DNA of 64,000 nt from Streptomyces luteolifulvus (GTDB lineage Bacteria; Actinomycetota; Actinomycetes; Streptomycetales; Streptomycetaceae). Made by a program: the position numbers and the translations under genes. Positions 58,101 to 62,166 of the stretch are shown here, in pieces. The stretch covers positions 1 to 64,000 of the forward strand of contig NZ_VZRB01000036.1 in assembly GCF_008806595.1 (NCBI RefSeq), read 5' to 3'. Below the pieces are notes generated by a model. The model saw only the letters and a program-made list of their open reading frames with translations, did no database searches and had not been told where the DNA came from. Every line of letters begins with the position of its first letter. Within the stretch, counting starts at the first letter, position 1.

Positions 58101-61100
58101 AAGTCGGTCAGCGCGAGCGTGTCCGCGGAAGCCTCCCGGACGCACACGAAGGCGCGGACCGTCGCCTCGGCCGGCACCGGGACCTCGACGGCCACGTACA
58201 AGGGCACGAGCCACCGTTACCGCGCCGACGCCTACTACGAGATCACCCACCACACCTGGCAGCCCGACGGCACCTTCTCGACCACCCCGTCGGGCCACTC
58301 CACGGGGAAGCGGTACGTGAAGGTGGAGGGCGGCGTGGAGCTGACGGTCCCCGACCACCAGGCCCGTGTCCTGGGCATGCCCGACACCGGCCCGCGGCCC
58401 GCCGTGCCGCACGGACCCCGCACGTACGTCGACGCCGACCTGGCAAAGGCCGTCTCGCACGTGGAGAAGCTCGGCGCGGACATTGTGCTGACCGAGATCA
58501 AGAACCTGCTCGGCACGCTGAAGGGCATCCCGGACCACCTCGGCGACGACGTCCCCACAGACTTCTCCCTCGCTCTGGAGACCGTGTTCTCCCCGGAGGC
58601 CCTGCGCGCCAACTTCGCCGCGCTCAGCACCACTTCGGTACGCCAGGTGGTCAAGCTGCGGCAGCCCGGGGGCGGCACCCGGATGATCGGCATCCGGGTC
58701 ACCGCCGAGGTCGGGGACCCGAGGTACGAGGGCCCCCGCGACCAGGTCACGCTCGCCATGGGCGACACCGCCACGCGGTCGACCGCGTCCGCGTCCGCGG
58801 TGTCGGACAAGGGAGGCGGGCAGCTCTCCCTCGCCCTCAAGGCGACCGACGCGAACGGCCTGTCGCGCGGCGGGGCCAAGATCGGCGCCGGGGCGGACAC
58901 GTCCGTCGGGCGCACCAAGACCGTCACCGTCTCGGAACGCGACCAGCACAGCTTCGAGGTCACCGGCACGGCGCAGGAGTTCAGCCACCCGGTCTCGTAC
59001 ACCGTGCAGATCTTCGAAGGCTCCGAACCGCACCAGCTCATACGGCTGGCGGGGGCCGCGCTCAATGCCCCCGTCCAGCTCATCGACCGGGCCACGGACG
59101 GCCGGGCCGGACGGTGGTTCGCCGAGCAGTGGGGAGGCCAGTGGGAGAAGGTCTTCCCCTCGGGCCACAAGCCGGCGGGGACGAAGACGATCGAGGACCG
59201 CGAGGTCCGGCTACTGGTGCCCGACCACCTGACCCGCGCGGGCGCGACGGCCCCCGCCCCGGTGGTGCCGGTCGGCCGCGTCCGCCCGCAGGGCCCCACG
59301 GCCGTGACCCCGGAGGTCCAGAGGCTCACCAAGGACCTGGCCCCGGCAGTGCAGGCCCTCTCCCTGCCCGGACTCGGCGGGATCGTGAAGTGGCTGCCCA
59401 CCGCCGCGGCCCTCCCGCGCCGGGTCGCGGAGAACGACACCGGGACGCTCACCCGCGAGGACCTTGCCCCGGCGACCCTGGCGGGTCTGCGGACCGATCT
59501 GCTGACGACCGAACAGAACCTGCGCGCCAACATCCGGCAGCTCCTCGACGGCGGCTACACCGTGCCGGTGGCGGACGGTGAGGAGGTCACCGTCCGGATG
59601 GTTGTCCGCCGGACCCGGCACCTCGCCTCCGCAGAGTTCGACTCGAACGTGGAGACGGAGGTGCGGGAGCAGGAGACGGAACGGGAACGGGAGAGGACCA
59701 CGCTCGCCTGGTCCGGCTCGGTCGTCCCGGACGGCCCCGTGCACACCATGGGCTCCGGCACGCCGGAGGGGCCCGGCGTCGCCGGCGTCACCACGACCCT
59801 GGGCGGGTCCTTGGGCATCGGGGGCGAGCACGGGCACAGCCTCAGCACGAGCCGGAGCGAGACCGTCGACGAACGGGACAAGAAGAAGGGCACTCAGCAC
59901 TACTACAAGGCCGACGTCACCTGGGTCCTCACGGGCAGTCGGAGAACCACGGTCGAGATCGAGGTCGACGGCGGCCTGATCGGGCTGCTCCAGGACGAGC
60001 CGGCCGACGGCCTGGCGGACAAGCACGAGGGCTTGTTCGAGCGGAAGCCTGACCCGGAGCCGACGCCGGAGCCGACGCCGGAGCCGACGCCGGAGCCGGC
60101 AGGCGAGGGCGAAAGGGAGGGCGAGGGCGAGACAGCCCCGAAGACCGACACCGAGACGGACCCGGATGTCCGGACCGAGGGCCAGGAACAGGACCAGGAC
60201 CAGGGCGAGGACCGGGACGAGAACCGGGGCGAGGACCAGGGCAAGGACCGGCACGAGAACCAGGACGAGAACCAGGACCAGGACGAGAACCGGGGCGAGC
60301 ACCAGGACGAGAACCAGGACCAGGGCGACGACGAACTGGACCAGGACCCCGGCGAGAACCGGGAGGCGGACGAGGCCGAGGACCAGGACGAGGGCGCGGG
60401 CGAGAACCAGGACCAGCGCGACGACCGGAACCCCGACGACGACGGGTACGAGGCCGACGACGAGGACGAAGGCGACAGCGACGGCGAGGACCACGGCGAG
60501 AACCGGCACCAGGACGAGACCGAGACCCAAAACCAGCACGACGACCAGAACCCCGACGACGACGGATACGAAACCGACGACGAGGACGGGACGGAGGCGG
60601 GTCGGCCGTCCGTCGTCGTCACCCTGGCCGCCGACATCGACACCGACACATCCACCACCCCTCTCGACCCCACCCGCCCGGCACCCCCCGCATCCGTACC
60701 CACCGTGACCATTACCCCGACCACCCACACTCCCCTCGTGTCGCCCGCCCCCGTTCTCCGGGTCACCGAGTACGAGGCGGTGGGGACGGTGTCGCGTCCC
60801 CGCCGGGTCGGAGAGACGCGCATGGCCGTGCCGGAGGGGCTCGAACAGATCGCGCTCACCCTGAACGGACCGCCGAGGGACGCCGAGTCCTTCCCCGTGT
60901 ACCGGCTCGAGCGGCCGGTTGGTACGGCGGAGGGGCGCCCCGCCCTCCAGGTGTCCGACGACCGCCGGTTCGCGGTACCGGACCAGCGGGGCGGCGCCCA
61001 GGAGTTCTACGCCACGGCGGACGCCGTCGCGGAAGCGCGGGCCCGGCTGCTGCCCGCCGGGACGCTGCTGGAGGCCGACCCGGAGTCGTACGTCCGCTTC

Positions 61101-61553
61101 ATCGTGGACGGCGTCGAGCACACCTTGCTACGGGTCACCGTGTCGGGTCGCGACCCCGGCTCCGTCCCCCTAGTGCTCGCGGGCGACGCCGACGGACATC
61201 ACGTCACGCTCCATGACGCCGGGCGCGACCGGCGGGACGCCGACCTGCGGCACGCCGTGAACCAGAACCTCGCCCACTACGGGCCGGATCTGGAGGCGAT
61301 CGCGGAGGCACTGGAGCGCGACCACCCCGGGCGCGCCGAGCCCCGCACGGCGCTGGCGCGCGCCCTCGCCGACCTGCACCGGTTGCGAGAAAACGGGGCC
61401 GACCCGGCCGCCCTGGCGCGGGCCGAGGCCGAGGCGGTGCGGGCCTTCGCGGCAGCGGCCACGGACGGGTACGGGTCCCCTGAGGACGACTGGCAGCTGC
61501 GCCTCGGCCGACCGCCCGCCGCCACCCTGCCGTCCGTGGACTGGTCGTTCTGA
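40128..61553 (+). CDS. Giant modular ESX-associated protein (7141 residues)
   Basis: One uninterrupted frame of 21.4 kb from ATG 40128. Order of parts: residues 1-110 a WXG100_2/CpnT-like N-terminal domain (GMEWPQADEDLMRRV); 110-230 hydrophobic segments; 230-420 Pro/Thr linker; a helical region to about 700; His/Cys module A1 (922-1105); module B1 (1155-1433); zinc-protease site H1758-E-L-L-H1762-Y-A-G-L-P-D1768; A2 (1839-2035); helical modules C1 and C2; B2 (2595-2872); C3; A3 (3145-3335); an OmpA-like patch from 3358; an HD-type site (H4153, H4188-D4189, D4267); A4 (about 4540-4720); several beta-rich repeats (about 4805-6630); an acidic Asp/Glu/Gln/Asn tail (6638-6825); and a conserved-looking C-terminus. 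There is no classical signal peptide, so export by the ESX system encoded just upstream is likely. From memory, similar Streptomyces giants are labelled lonely-Cys-domain proteins. Function is unknown. Confidence 0.9.
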   Translation: MAINPPEGIADFLGFVSGMEWPQADEDLMRRVSEHYASIARDLETLSGYVIELIPIVKNDFDGEAADAFLVAMNDLTGQTAGANQLEQTAELSRQLSAVALKVANQVEYTKIMAILQLVQLLAEILFATIFSPFTFGASWGPVSAAFLATREGVHQLFRWLLQTIISQTFIGIVGGIFQDTVIQLYQLGAGHTTSWNTESLIDSIKQGALTGVVAGPLEILAHYGGKLLGRLLGGKTPESIISKRVDDVLNKVDDTLDDIVPNPKPDIRTAGTGLKSNLDDIASKTDKDLPPIPPNKTPNEVTPPPVPPKTVGDGVPPTTTTSRPRTETPGGTTPKEKPNAPASGATGAPAKGKGGVPTTSEGDVPTPGKTATPSTDKPDIPAANRTETIGGHDAPGTGKAAAGDTPTVGTPAKAPDTSAVGRVAGDAGTRLDDLLVTKEARSAFAKDVGDLLGGVSRNLETGFMRLGEGTIADSFSKKMGDVFSKHLGQAGAREAGEEFGEMLTRKWVRLGADHTDLPELLTKAMGDFGRLAPLKNLADSMPNLFARSEHSNALARIFKQENPLQGSPMYQLGGAISSLLNEGTNEMLSEGFYNLIFGDGTFKVSGGPFASGVAMGALSHGLHRAFEPITVRYQNWVLTHQHADNPHDSKYFGLLHPINIASFVANMTGNPAPWPVPRPTSEAQDQSFTRDMKDMVKWVFSNPITGTPFFADLPQRPDVTVESDGDGAFTPLDLDLGPSFGDQIAKDPLFLNEPDGDSSTDAGGKKEGEKDPDTAAEPAQVTVSSDLSSLLGGDRESLTPDLTDQHQDRATARPMTQSSGNPFTTPVTPQTIPPAHTEMPAQAEPTTGPLPHPLQTEIDEAAANGLDYLIPHDGADDDTLLPVGDGGGDDDGNRHPDDDRGIGDDQGDGTTLPVEAPVQDIPSGIAVGVLSPAQTTALQAIPQRPGVFVVGMHTDPRTPHNPDAVLKALTDAHDDGRLDGVTEIQFTACNLATPVHESTVKSVMSGLWKHRTTTDTTTPDPLTARAADAPVWYIPTTNSDTADGHLLTAQHIGLTPDGKIAVVDQGAWHVYSDSGAPDHTPTRITPQADTLPDDAVRFLFRTPAVDTEHPDAVKFGQGGNGDGSSSGSRSGSGTSSNNPSNQAPPGDGLPASTEDLVRIRYMEASQTYERRLADYLSTLADVQEVARVLSRTVWDKLKDRPNVHHELGTKSIEMPGAVGADRGALKQVVDAGNLRERMTMFFNSIASQALPQRVQQKPSYPESIARERPQRIDNPDLGDYRKAETKIKELQRTGADPQELGKLNEKWQALDSVLRPFKKADAVPPLSGPEQALAVNSSGKLRWIPGGSRFTLKMDTPVQHESEERGRLVMAGTSGSAYSFHRYAQLMADRWNIPIDHQTLRLAIIATFVGQGHHSLPEVFAGSSAFAENYGGGTRQDIEALRMPAPPQAPGRDHYRALGVLPEEVLRAHVAENGLFPDEIAEQYRLQLFQEYAEAQSSDDSDSDAMDIDSGDPRPRTSSGNKRALDDDDDRTTKYPRDDGSPAVPEDSPHTLPGQQLPQEVNPADRPIPADRWSAWRWTPGRQDVPPPARIRTERFDPSANPDATGPFPGTADRRIGDGTLAGRRTLISADVQRFNVPPDGDNAPGGAVRLVQITLPVVVDDSHSASDVAALRDRLQDLLDTHVNLGFQLPRSRDQLHMEVRLDPVAPTQDGVKGEDWVTVSRDAGTGNRSDQLHFRLHADDTDPDVRSRDDAMLLHELLHYAGLPDRYHDAETLFRHTPDRADASGVMATTALPDGTLPHRYLEAIEDVTESGSVLHDNTGPGTWITSPPEASVRDIPSGIAVGVLTPAQTTALQAVPRRPGVFVVGMHTDPRTPHDPDAVLKALTDAHDEGRLDNITEIQFTACNLATPDHENTVRTVMSGLWKHRATTGTTTPDPLTARAADTPVWYIPTTNGDTEGGGHLLTAQHIGLTPDGKIAVVDQGAWHIYSDSGDPDHTPTRITPDADTLPDSTVRFPTPALTAPHPEAVKFGQDDGPPNLLSRHLPRERWPALLSDPASADLLAEVTETRRSRGDIWHTMNADTYRKLRNQLPAEARSDLPKATVDDAFSLYQSEFSAADSADERIRAVADLMQNLHTDAEGELLRPDVEILLQRLLLDEGFPPTLLYDKARTTAFWRDNDTVVLTAELTLGMAGVLDAGNAPLTGEPTVAPAATPSDEALSELLPGGPDERQKSLLRELLDSARLQGSPLHTLDGHSYFGLRSRVEGNPLEVPGTEVREAVDQVFGKYRETLATATTRVDQLRAVADALLSLYEKPLPIGSSETALTVLSRFLVPRMLLDLGITPIPLPNKLHIESAWTKPANPGKRSNRLRTFATSVAEAVMAAHPSWARPLTSAPEEGGTPDVTPPDITPLDVTPPNHQAPDTSTSTENPAPHDSPEHHGDGDDAPEPRDWRAELDALGTRTAEETTAYLVLPESPLSMVGRADRLLRTDDRPYTTLVMELPPGTEHWLTVRVPAGDAVDTGDGRLLVGKDRLATVTLTGPADTIASLQDFERGLRGPGSPEQPLPLAVLSRVGQALYANPGHDEHHTAVWTASRLAYAEASRDAERALGEYLTHVPDVQRQVQALVETAWEKLSDKDRIALGTAANTGSGSVGNKLTTLEAVVKNGNIREQMHMLVTGVHGPLLDKLKLTKPAPRILKRERSAEGTEQAKKIQQQADVVQNLEREKARLQSEEANNPRLGELLRDQDHRRRTELRPEETVPPLSRRERDHALDNGRLTWEPGERHRQIALKTESQVTAETTGGLMSAGTSNTTYFTLTVVHEMAKQWGVKVDFRLVRLALMADMLPIGHHTFHEIMTASAAFEQDVLAKEQRPTGAPPYAHVLSYTDDWGRFRSLPPLTENTLREAMPGGRFPDEVALGLEAHERTPDALALLPSVPRTLRALPDSELTPLLEGTPGLTDRAAGLLREALGDGGNANRDWLRLHADSYLHLIERVTRPDDRVQDPQTGVWDELGSILERLHEVAEPYVPQPDDVRDRFDRAFDDYYAALAGDPGHGTRLTAVAELVLKLRTEIPPSSNTHVSTALGIVTQRLLVDQGYPPALWREDVGAPGFWPDDAASLVRKLETAIGDFTRHQPVRQTPTGVAVGPMNAAQSRALASLPPSPGVFVVGLHTDPDAPHNPDVILKALTDAHDQGRLDGITKIRFTACNLATPDHEATVQTVMSGLWKHRAKGSTDPDSPAPLTALAANAPVWYVPGGDGLFTAHHVGVTTDGRVTVVGGSADWRLYTDTGTRDHTADGGTAVGDSGAPVGAVHLTQHEGPAHGDAVKFGGEDGDTESSSFSLTSDGLASRQWTIDFGKGEKTLTEEGRTVIRDLARELFPELVRRANSTSWDALDIRVTAGGNNRFPGAADKVGMERARAVSDALAAEIRELAVERDLAHVESLAMFTPTTRGRDITGLDLTGDASPSVLRRRGTILAELHPLQRVLERSDTMNLNELAVFQQLADLTDSHRMTFSLDELVGSRVYETSAATPLDEHNVVFRLETQEADRSTRRDWASGLVTFTSDTRVEVVSFESTESGRSLVTLREVLPDDREDGPLDGPPRDAPVLGLPGVAYAGPSRPFDSTLVHRKDETEFTEEVTEEVTDETTGETTGEVTVETRTKIDSRYEFRKALYIHRGEVEVEMTEKGPRVRFYTAVTNQTPLVIDRESGNVTAERYKDIQQDPDTGEVVVATGPNMGGTLWTGIGTPARAVAWAMKYKAENPDANRPLIRSYLVPLHVYHQITSTAIPEGDVNSLGDVYRGSESLVPQGLRDPLAVPSTSAEAAYRKRWEAREKGSAPDPIDGPTPLTDRTINTDQPGERNQFGIRGSHLALLRESILPNSLITYYEREDRQDLTPEDEGAAHSKNGTILHVDSLRDRLGIPGVGAPQLKSDYNPWVQNKKHVNSSDKLRNISNQLRQFYSTWQQSRQQPADRRPSLLVDPDATVLAYDKRLDALEKFLKDHNEYLRDENGADLTFEFLRVPDHDAMSPAEAAAKDTVEQFMVDTVLTWASHAEIGYLLSRQHQEVKGDRNVSDAPLMHDFDEMRRRRKEDVRVQLRAGEDLTRLWRAGEPTHRLINRLIRDYPELSLLYGEICAPSERYTFFQHAQMVLGQYLKLAHRDMDDDRRVVPVDAIVKAILFHDIEKANSKVMYGDDKDPDQEPDPEEKKPKKGPKKKEQHDYEAEHRGAVDLMSRYRHLWGDVDNDKDLARTYRAAVMMVDSDPLGFYYRKKFHAKDPGPNRDAAFHWIVSAYMRLQGKPLVTSDGTTRYLATLDDADTEGIRRLFHEFHQYYQADFSSYTKYSGYHDYEAPEKSRQGQTLSPENPGVFEAAPRQPAKEATGKETFTQQFVSDEDQDPLDPGNRYGTGPKMAETSPVGETHGLRFVFDTKYETMYAEIAKMFASDEDVRVNFRRVGGERMRSDAKALGDEANAKAPAPDAVPPGNDNTTPADQEGNKGAPVDLLDDGDDNLLGFMELGNGKVPVPGTPQSSAERIDELVASLTLSHQDNGTHHLVDPDTDPAEADRIRGAVGRFPRDDRFFTLASHVAGTDGAPTWRGERVTAHELAVVLSRLADDGVWDTTRPLQFAACGLGENMERSYAADTLRALRELRPDLPLTAYAPRSTLWFVPSVTGPFTTDTTGPGHTAVARKVVWGTDGTPRLVPDHWVRLFLPPGRDAAVETTLLGAHMPPDGQLSPDDGPTTTAAPNGYLTDGGDTSRDFSEAVPFGQTGNGEGPSTSQQQQEPLEPSPVSSTAPTPRAPWYVGEGKALGDGRVVSVSGHAQMERDLKLAGAELRNAGMGAETAAKVMKRLTPVLSSTDAGDWNDFLRNGAVFHTRGKVVIVTARPDDLTHHAAQPKEQLAPYASRNQAVTNRAVSAGGNLSAAGAVDAAVKLANMTNVTGTVPSVKVQAGTTYATSRTATADTQGAGRTLLKEMHEFDGDVRVQVHVLDKDTTRKAEFAFPLRLRLALPEGTDRSGDGRTWKVVAPEALKSVPSTVNAIAPGPLLTDLASAMTKAGYAPDVSAAFVSTVATDLFNEKALKDANQWWSTGSLTSGVFSAGGFPKKSTVGHFVVGAELTGLRRMGLTSGKLQVREDFSDAFGVKSSSKFGDKSGLTLGASFLTNPDGPMVVPSVELALNVARSHNSDVGGSDKTKVKVKHAEEKQVEYHATARFHVEFMSSSTRTPLSFDSTLELAVGVPASQAGTFEAGLLGPVPTEFVPDRPRPDAPATPTPSRLRLMGQAVRALLRLARQEPSANFDVGAARPFPSGGMPDPAGLLKIAGRHPIEIATSTGTLPDGPVWTRLRDHSRVTVVPGTDEYCLADATAPEPAFRYHVNAAGEVTAAQRLRTSTFTELFGPLEPGDAGIARLTRLSADRPWLGFAVLDDSEVPLHIPDPPREGGPVLTVLKGGGGALDVQGALRHPVEQTVRNLAATDAAAAEQPMQVLTDLVSELEDFAARRRLVEVRIDARYRDRDALTERLAGNAYLSIRDGDDPRQPAAYLMRVDENGALLGPFRQRDFGSDPLEPPALASRNGLGPGVVGELPGSEQVLKTALDWLDRHLERTGLKKRLSEEEYAQFHRELTAAFGTTGMRARFPKLLGSGVPLVLKAGNQELRLHLRSELLGLRGEPVKSDLSLTRSVTRSANQTVGVGDQVSVSATAGATVRVDTREKQRFEPGSKVGLTVTPSNVKNSVATTVKASREKETSGPHTVFTYTAVHHLTATVHDAKGNQVSGSSLRIEGDDVSAVVRVGDDHLANDTTAHRISTGLVTEFLLSDDPDWLGRAGATEFVLPRDGLGGIHPEFLSARLLTHSVVALVAEHGGARTPKPGDEEFDRHSGDTVGALRRGLTPEIEDALAPHFLQSRFEQLTSPHGAVFPLPPDSSGRAQALTVRLRLGEPVHEGTGTGTNLTYTAETGTKSSTGSTRSFGYGGGLSVGGYASLAGKSVSASVSAEASRTHTKARTVASAGTGTSTATYKGTSHRYRADAYYEITHHTWQPDGTFSTTPSGHSTGKRYVKVEGGVELTVPDHQARVLGMPDTGPRPAVPHGPRTYVDADLAKAVSHVEKLGADIVLTEIKNLLGTLKGIPDHLGDDVPTDFSLALETVFSPEALRANFAALSTTSVRQVVKLRQPGGGTRMIGIRVTAEVGDPRYEGPRDQVTLAMGDTATRSTASASAVSDKGGGQLSLALKATDANGLSRGGAKIGAGADTSVGRTKTVTVSERDQHSFEVTGTAQEFSHPVSYTVQIFEGSEPHQLIRLAGAALNAPVQLIDRATDGRAGRWFAEQWGGQWEKVFPSGHKPAGTKTIEDREVRLLVPDHLTRAGATAPAPVVPVGRVRPQGPTAVTPEVQRLTKDLAPAVQALSLPGLGGIVKWLPTAAALPRRVAENDTGTLTREDLAPATLAGLRTDLLTTEQNLRANIRQLLDGGYTVPVADGEEVTVRMVVRRTRHLASAEFDSNVETEVREQETERERERTTLAWSGSVVPDGPVHTMGSGTPEGPGVAGVTTTLGGSLGIGGEHGHSLSTSRSETVDERDKKKGTQHYYKADVTWVLTGSRRTTVEIEVDGGLIGLLQDEPADGLADKHEGLFERKPDPEPTPEPTPEPTPEPAGEGEREGEGETAPKTDTETDPDVRTEGQEQDQDQGEDRDENRGEDQGKDRHENQDENQDQDENRGEHQDENQDQGDDELDQDPGENREADEAEDQDEGAGENQDQRDDRNPDDDGYEADDEDEGDSDGEDHGENRHQDETETQNQHDDQNPDDDGYETDDEDGTEAGRPSVVVTLAADIDTDTSTTPLDPTRPAPPASVPTVTITPTTHTPLVSPAPVLRVTEYEAVGTVSRPRRVGETRMAVPEGLEQIALTLNGPPRDAESFPVYRLERPVGTAEGRPALQVSDDRRFAVPDQRGGAQEFYATADAVAEARARLLPAGTLLEADPESYVRFIVDGVEHTLLRVTVSGRDPGSVPLVLAGDADGHHVTLHDAGRDRRDADLRHAVNQNLAHYGPDLEAIAEALERDHPGRAEPRTALARALADLHRLRENGADPAALARAEAEAVRAFAAAATDGYGSPEDDWQLRLGRPPAATLPSVDWSF
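42891..43437 (+). repeat. His/Cys module A1 of the giant gene
   Basis: Begins IPSGIAVGVLSPAQTTALQA. VFVVGMHTDP gives H954 and IQFTACNLATP gives C990, 36 residues apart. It continues through VWYIPTTNSDT and HLLTAQHIGLTPDGKIAVVD. Over 80 per cent identical by eye to A2. A short KFGQ motif follows it. Confidence 0.75.
43596..44424 (+). repeat. Helical module B1 of the giant gene
   Basis: A module of roughly 280 residues. Landmarks are an AS-x-x-x-ERxLxxYL start helix, VVDAGNLRERMTMFFN, then PPLSGPEQALAVNSSGKLRW and LVMAGTSGSAYSFHRYAQLM with a GQGHHSLPEV end. The same landmarks recur in B2 at lower identity. Confidence 0.6.
45390..45450 (+). other. Zinc metalloprotease-like site within the giant gene
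   Basis: Encodes LLHELLHYAGLPDRYHD. H1758, E1759 and H1762 plus D1768 fit HExxHxxGxxD of metzincin-like zinc peptidases (gluzincin/metzincin boundary not resolved). The region before it (about 1590-1750) carries a beta/alpha fold with VRLVQITLPVVVDDS consistent with a small protease domain. Confidence 0.7.
45642..46230 (+). repeat. His/Cys module A2 of the giant gene
   Basis: H1871 in VVGMHTDP and C1907 in IQFTACNLATP, the same 36-residue spacing as A1. Nearly identical text to A1 at protein and DNA level, indicating a recent duplication or gene conversion. Ends in a KFGQ motif. Confidence 0.75.
46240..47175 (+). repeat. Helical modules C1 and C2 of the giant gene
   Basis: C1 (about 46240-46720) and C2 (46780-47175) share a plan: long helices, a DGHSYFGLRSR or NADTYRKLRNQ segment, a YxxxFxxA helix, then RAVADLMQNLHT or RAVADALLSLYE, then LLQRLLLDEGFPP or LSRFLVPRMLLDLGI. 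A third copy occurs at 48932-49530. Confidence 0.6.
47911..48741 (+). repeat. Helical module B2 of the giant gene
   Basis: Second copy of the B plan: YAEASRDAERALGEYLTHVPD, then VVKNGNIREQMHMLV, then PPLSRRERDHALDNGRLTWEP and LMSAGTSNTTYFTLTVVHEM, ending PIGHHTFHEIMTASAAFEQD. Moderate identity to B1 with conserved spacing. Confidence 0.6.
48932..49530 (+). repeat. Helical module C3 of the giant gene
   Basis: Third copy of the C plan, with RLHADSYLHLIERV, FDRAFDDYYAALAG, LTAVAELVLKLRTEIP and IVTQRLLVDQGYPPALW. It sits just before module A3, as C1 follows A2, so A and C modules travel together. Confidence 0.6.
49560..50133 (+). repeat. His/Cys module A3 of the giant gene
   Basis: H3177 in VVGLHTDPDAP and C3213 in IRFTACNLATP, again 36 residues apart. 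Slightly diverged from A1/A2; ends in a KFGG motif. Confidence 0.75.
50199..50480 (+). other. OmpA-like patch within the giant gene
   Basis: Residues from 3358: WTIDFGKGEKTLTEEG, then a long helix, a strand LDIRVTAGG and KVGMERARAVSDALAAEIRE. The F-G...G-x-x-RA-x-x-V-x-x-x-L pattern matches the peptidoglycan-binding OmpA_C fold. If real, it would let the protein touch the cell wall. Confidence 0.4.
52584..52930 (+). other. HD-type phosphohydrolase-like site within the giant gene
   Basis: H4153 in FFQHAQMVLGQYL, the doublet H4188-D4189 in ILFHDIEKANS, H4232 in AEHRGAVDLM and D4267 in VMMVDSDPLGF follow the H...HD...H...D order of the HD superfamily, with the expected distances. Such domains hydrolyse phosphate esters or cyclic nucleotides using metal ions. 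Catalysis is inferred from spacing only. Confidence 0.55.
53742..54300 (+). repeat. Diverged His/Cys module A4 of the giant gene
   Basis: FFTLASHVAG gives H4592 and LQFAACGLGE gives C4636, 44 residues apart, then STLWFVPSVTG and ARKVVWGTDGTPRLV match the later parts of A1-A3. Clearly the same fold at much lower identity. Confidence 0.6.
54540..60020 (+). other. Beta-rich repeat section of the giant gene
   Basis: About 1800 residues made of at least four long units alternating helical starts with stretches of alternating small/polar and hydrophobic residues, for example FGYGGGLSVGGYASLAGKS, TTLGGSLGIGGEHGHSLS and GGAKIGAGADTSVGRTKT. Each ends in strands such as YYEITHHTW or YYKADVTWVLTG. The pattern fits amphipathic beta hairpins of pore-forming or adhesive proteins, by appearance only. 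Confidence 0.5.
60040..60600 (+). repeat. Acidic low-complexity tail of the giant gene
   Basis: About 190 residues of repeated short Asp, Glu, Gln and Asn strings (EPTPEP, then ENQDQ, GEDQG, DDGYE-type). The DNA is a quasi-repeat of GAGGACCAGGGCGAGAACC-like units and will be slippage-prone. It resembles Ca-binding or disordered stalk sequences. Confidence 0.75.
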
Positions 61554-61650
61554 TCCGCCCGCGCCCGGTCTGAACCGTGCCCGGCGTTCCGTGCGTTCCC
61601 CCGGGAGCGTACGGCCGCCGGGCCGCCCCGACCCAGAACAGGATCCCGTC

Positions 61651-62085
61651 ATGACCGATCCCGAGCCTCAGCCGGAGTTCCGGCTCGCCTCCGTCTTCGA
61701 CCACGCGGACCCGGTGACGGGTCCGGGCTTCGCCCCGGACCACCCGGTGGTCGAGGACCCGGAGCTGCGCGCCCTGCTGCTGGAGCGGCTGGCCGCTGGG
61801 ACACCCGTGCTCGCAACGCCGGTGCTGATGGACGACGTGCTGACCCCCTCCCGGGTCGCGGAGGTGCCGCTCACCTTCCGTACAGACGGGCGATGGGTGT
61901 GGACGGACACCGTCCAGTACTACCTGGAGCACTACGCGCTCGCCCCCGACCCCGACCTGATCGCGCACCTGAGCGAGCCCGGCTACACAGCTCCGGGCCC
62001 CCTCGGGCAGGACGTCGTCGAGCGGGCCGCCGCCTTCGTCCTGACCCCGGCGCCGGAAGGGACGGAAATCCTTCCGCTCGGCTGA
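61651..62085 (+). CDS. Small protein following the giant gene, possible immunity or partner protein
   Basis: Predicted 144 residues from ATG 61651. The upstream in-frame codon at 61591 has no ribosome site. No signal peptide or membrane helix. Trp/Tyr-rich central strand (TDGRWVWTDTVQYYLEHY) followed by a helix and LSEPGYTAPGPL. Polymorphic toxins are usually followed by a small immunity gene, and position and size fit, but no family is recognised. A chaperone for the giant protein is an alternative. Confidence 0.6.
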   Translation: MTDPEPQPEFRLASVFDHADPVTGPGFAPDHPVVEDPELRALLLERLAAGTPVLATPVLMDDVLTPSRVAEVPLTFRTDGRWVWTDTVQYYLEHYALAPDPDLIAHLSEPGYTAPGPLGQDVVERAAAFVLTPAPEGTEILPLG

Positions 62086-62166
62086 CCAGGGCAGTGAACC
62101 ACGGGGCTCCGCAGGTCCGTTCGTACGTGCGCGGAGGGTTCGCGACGATCGAGAGGACCAAGGGGA

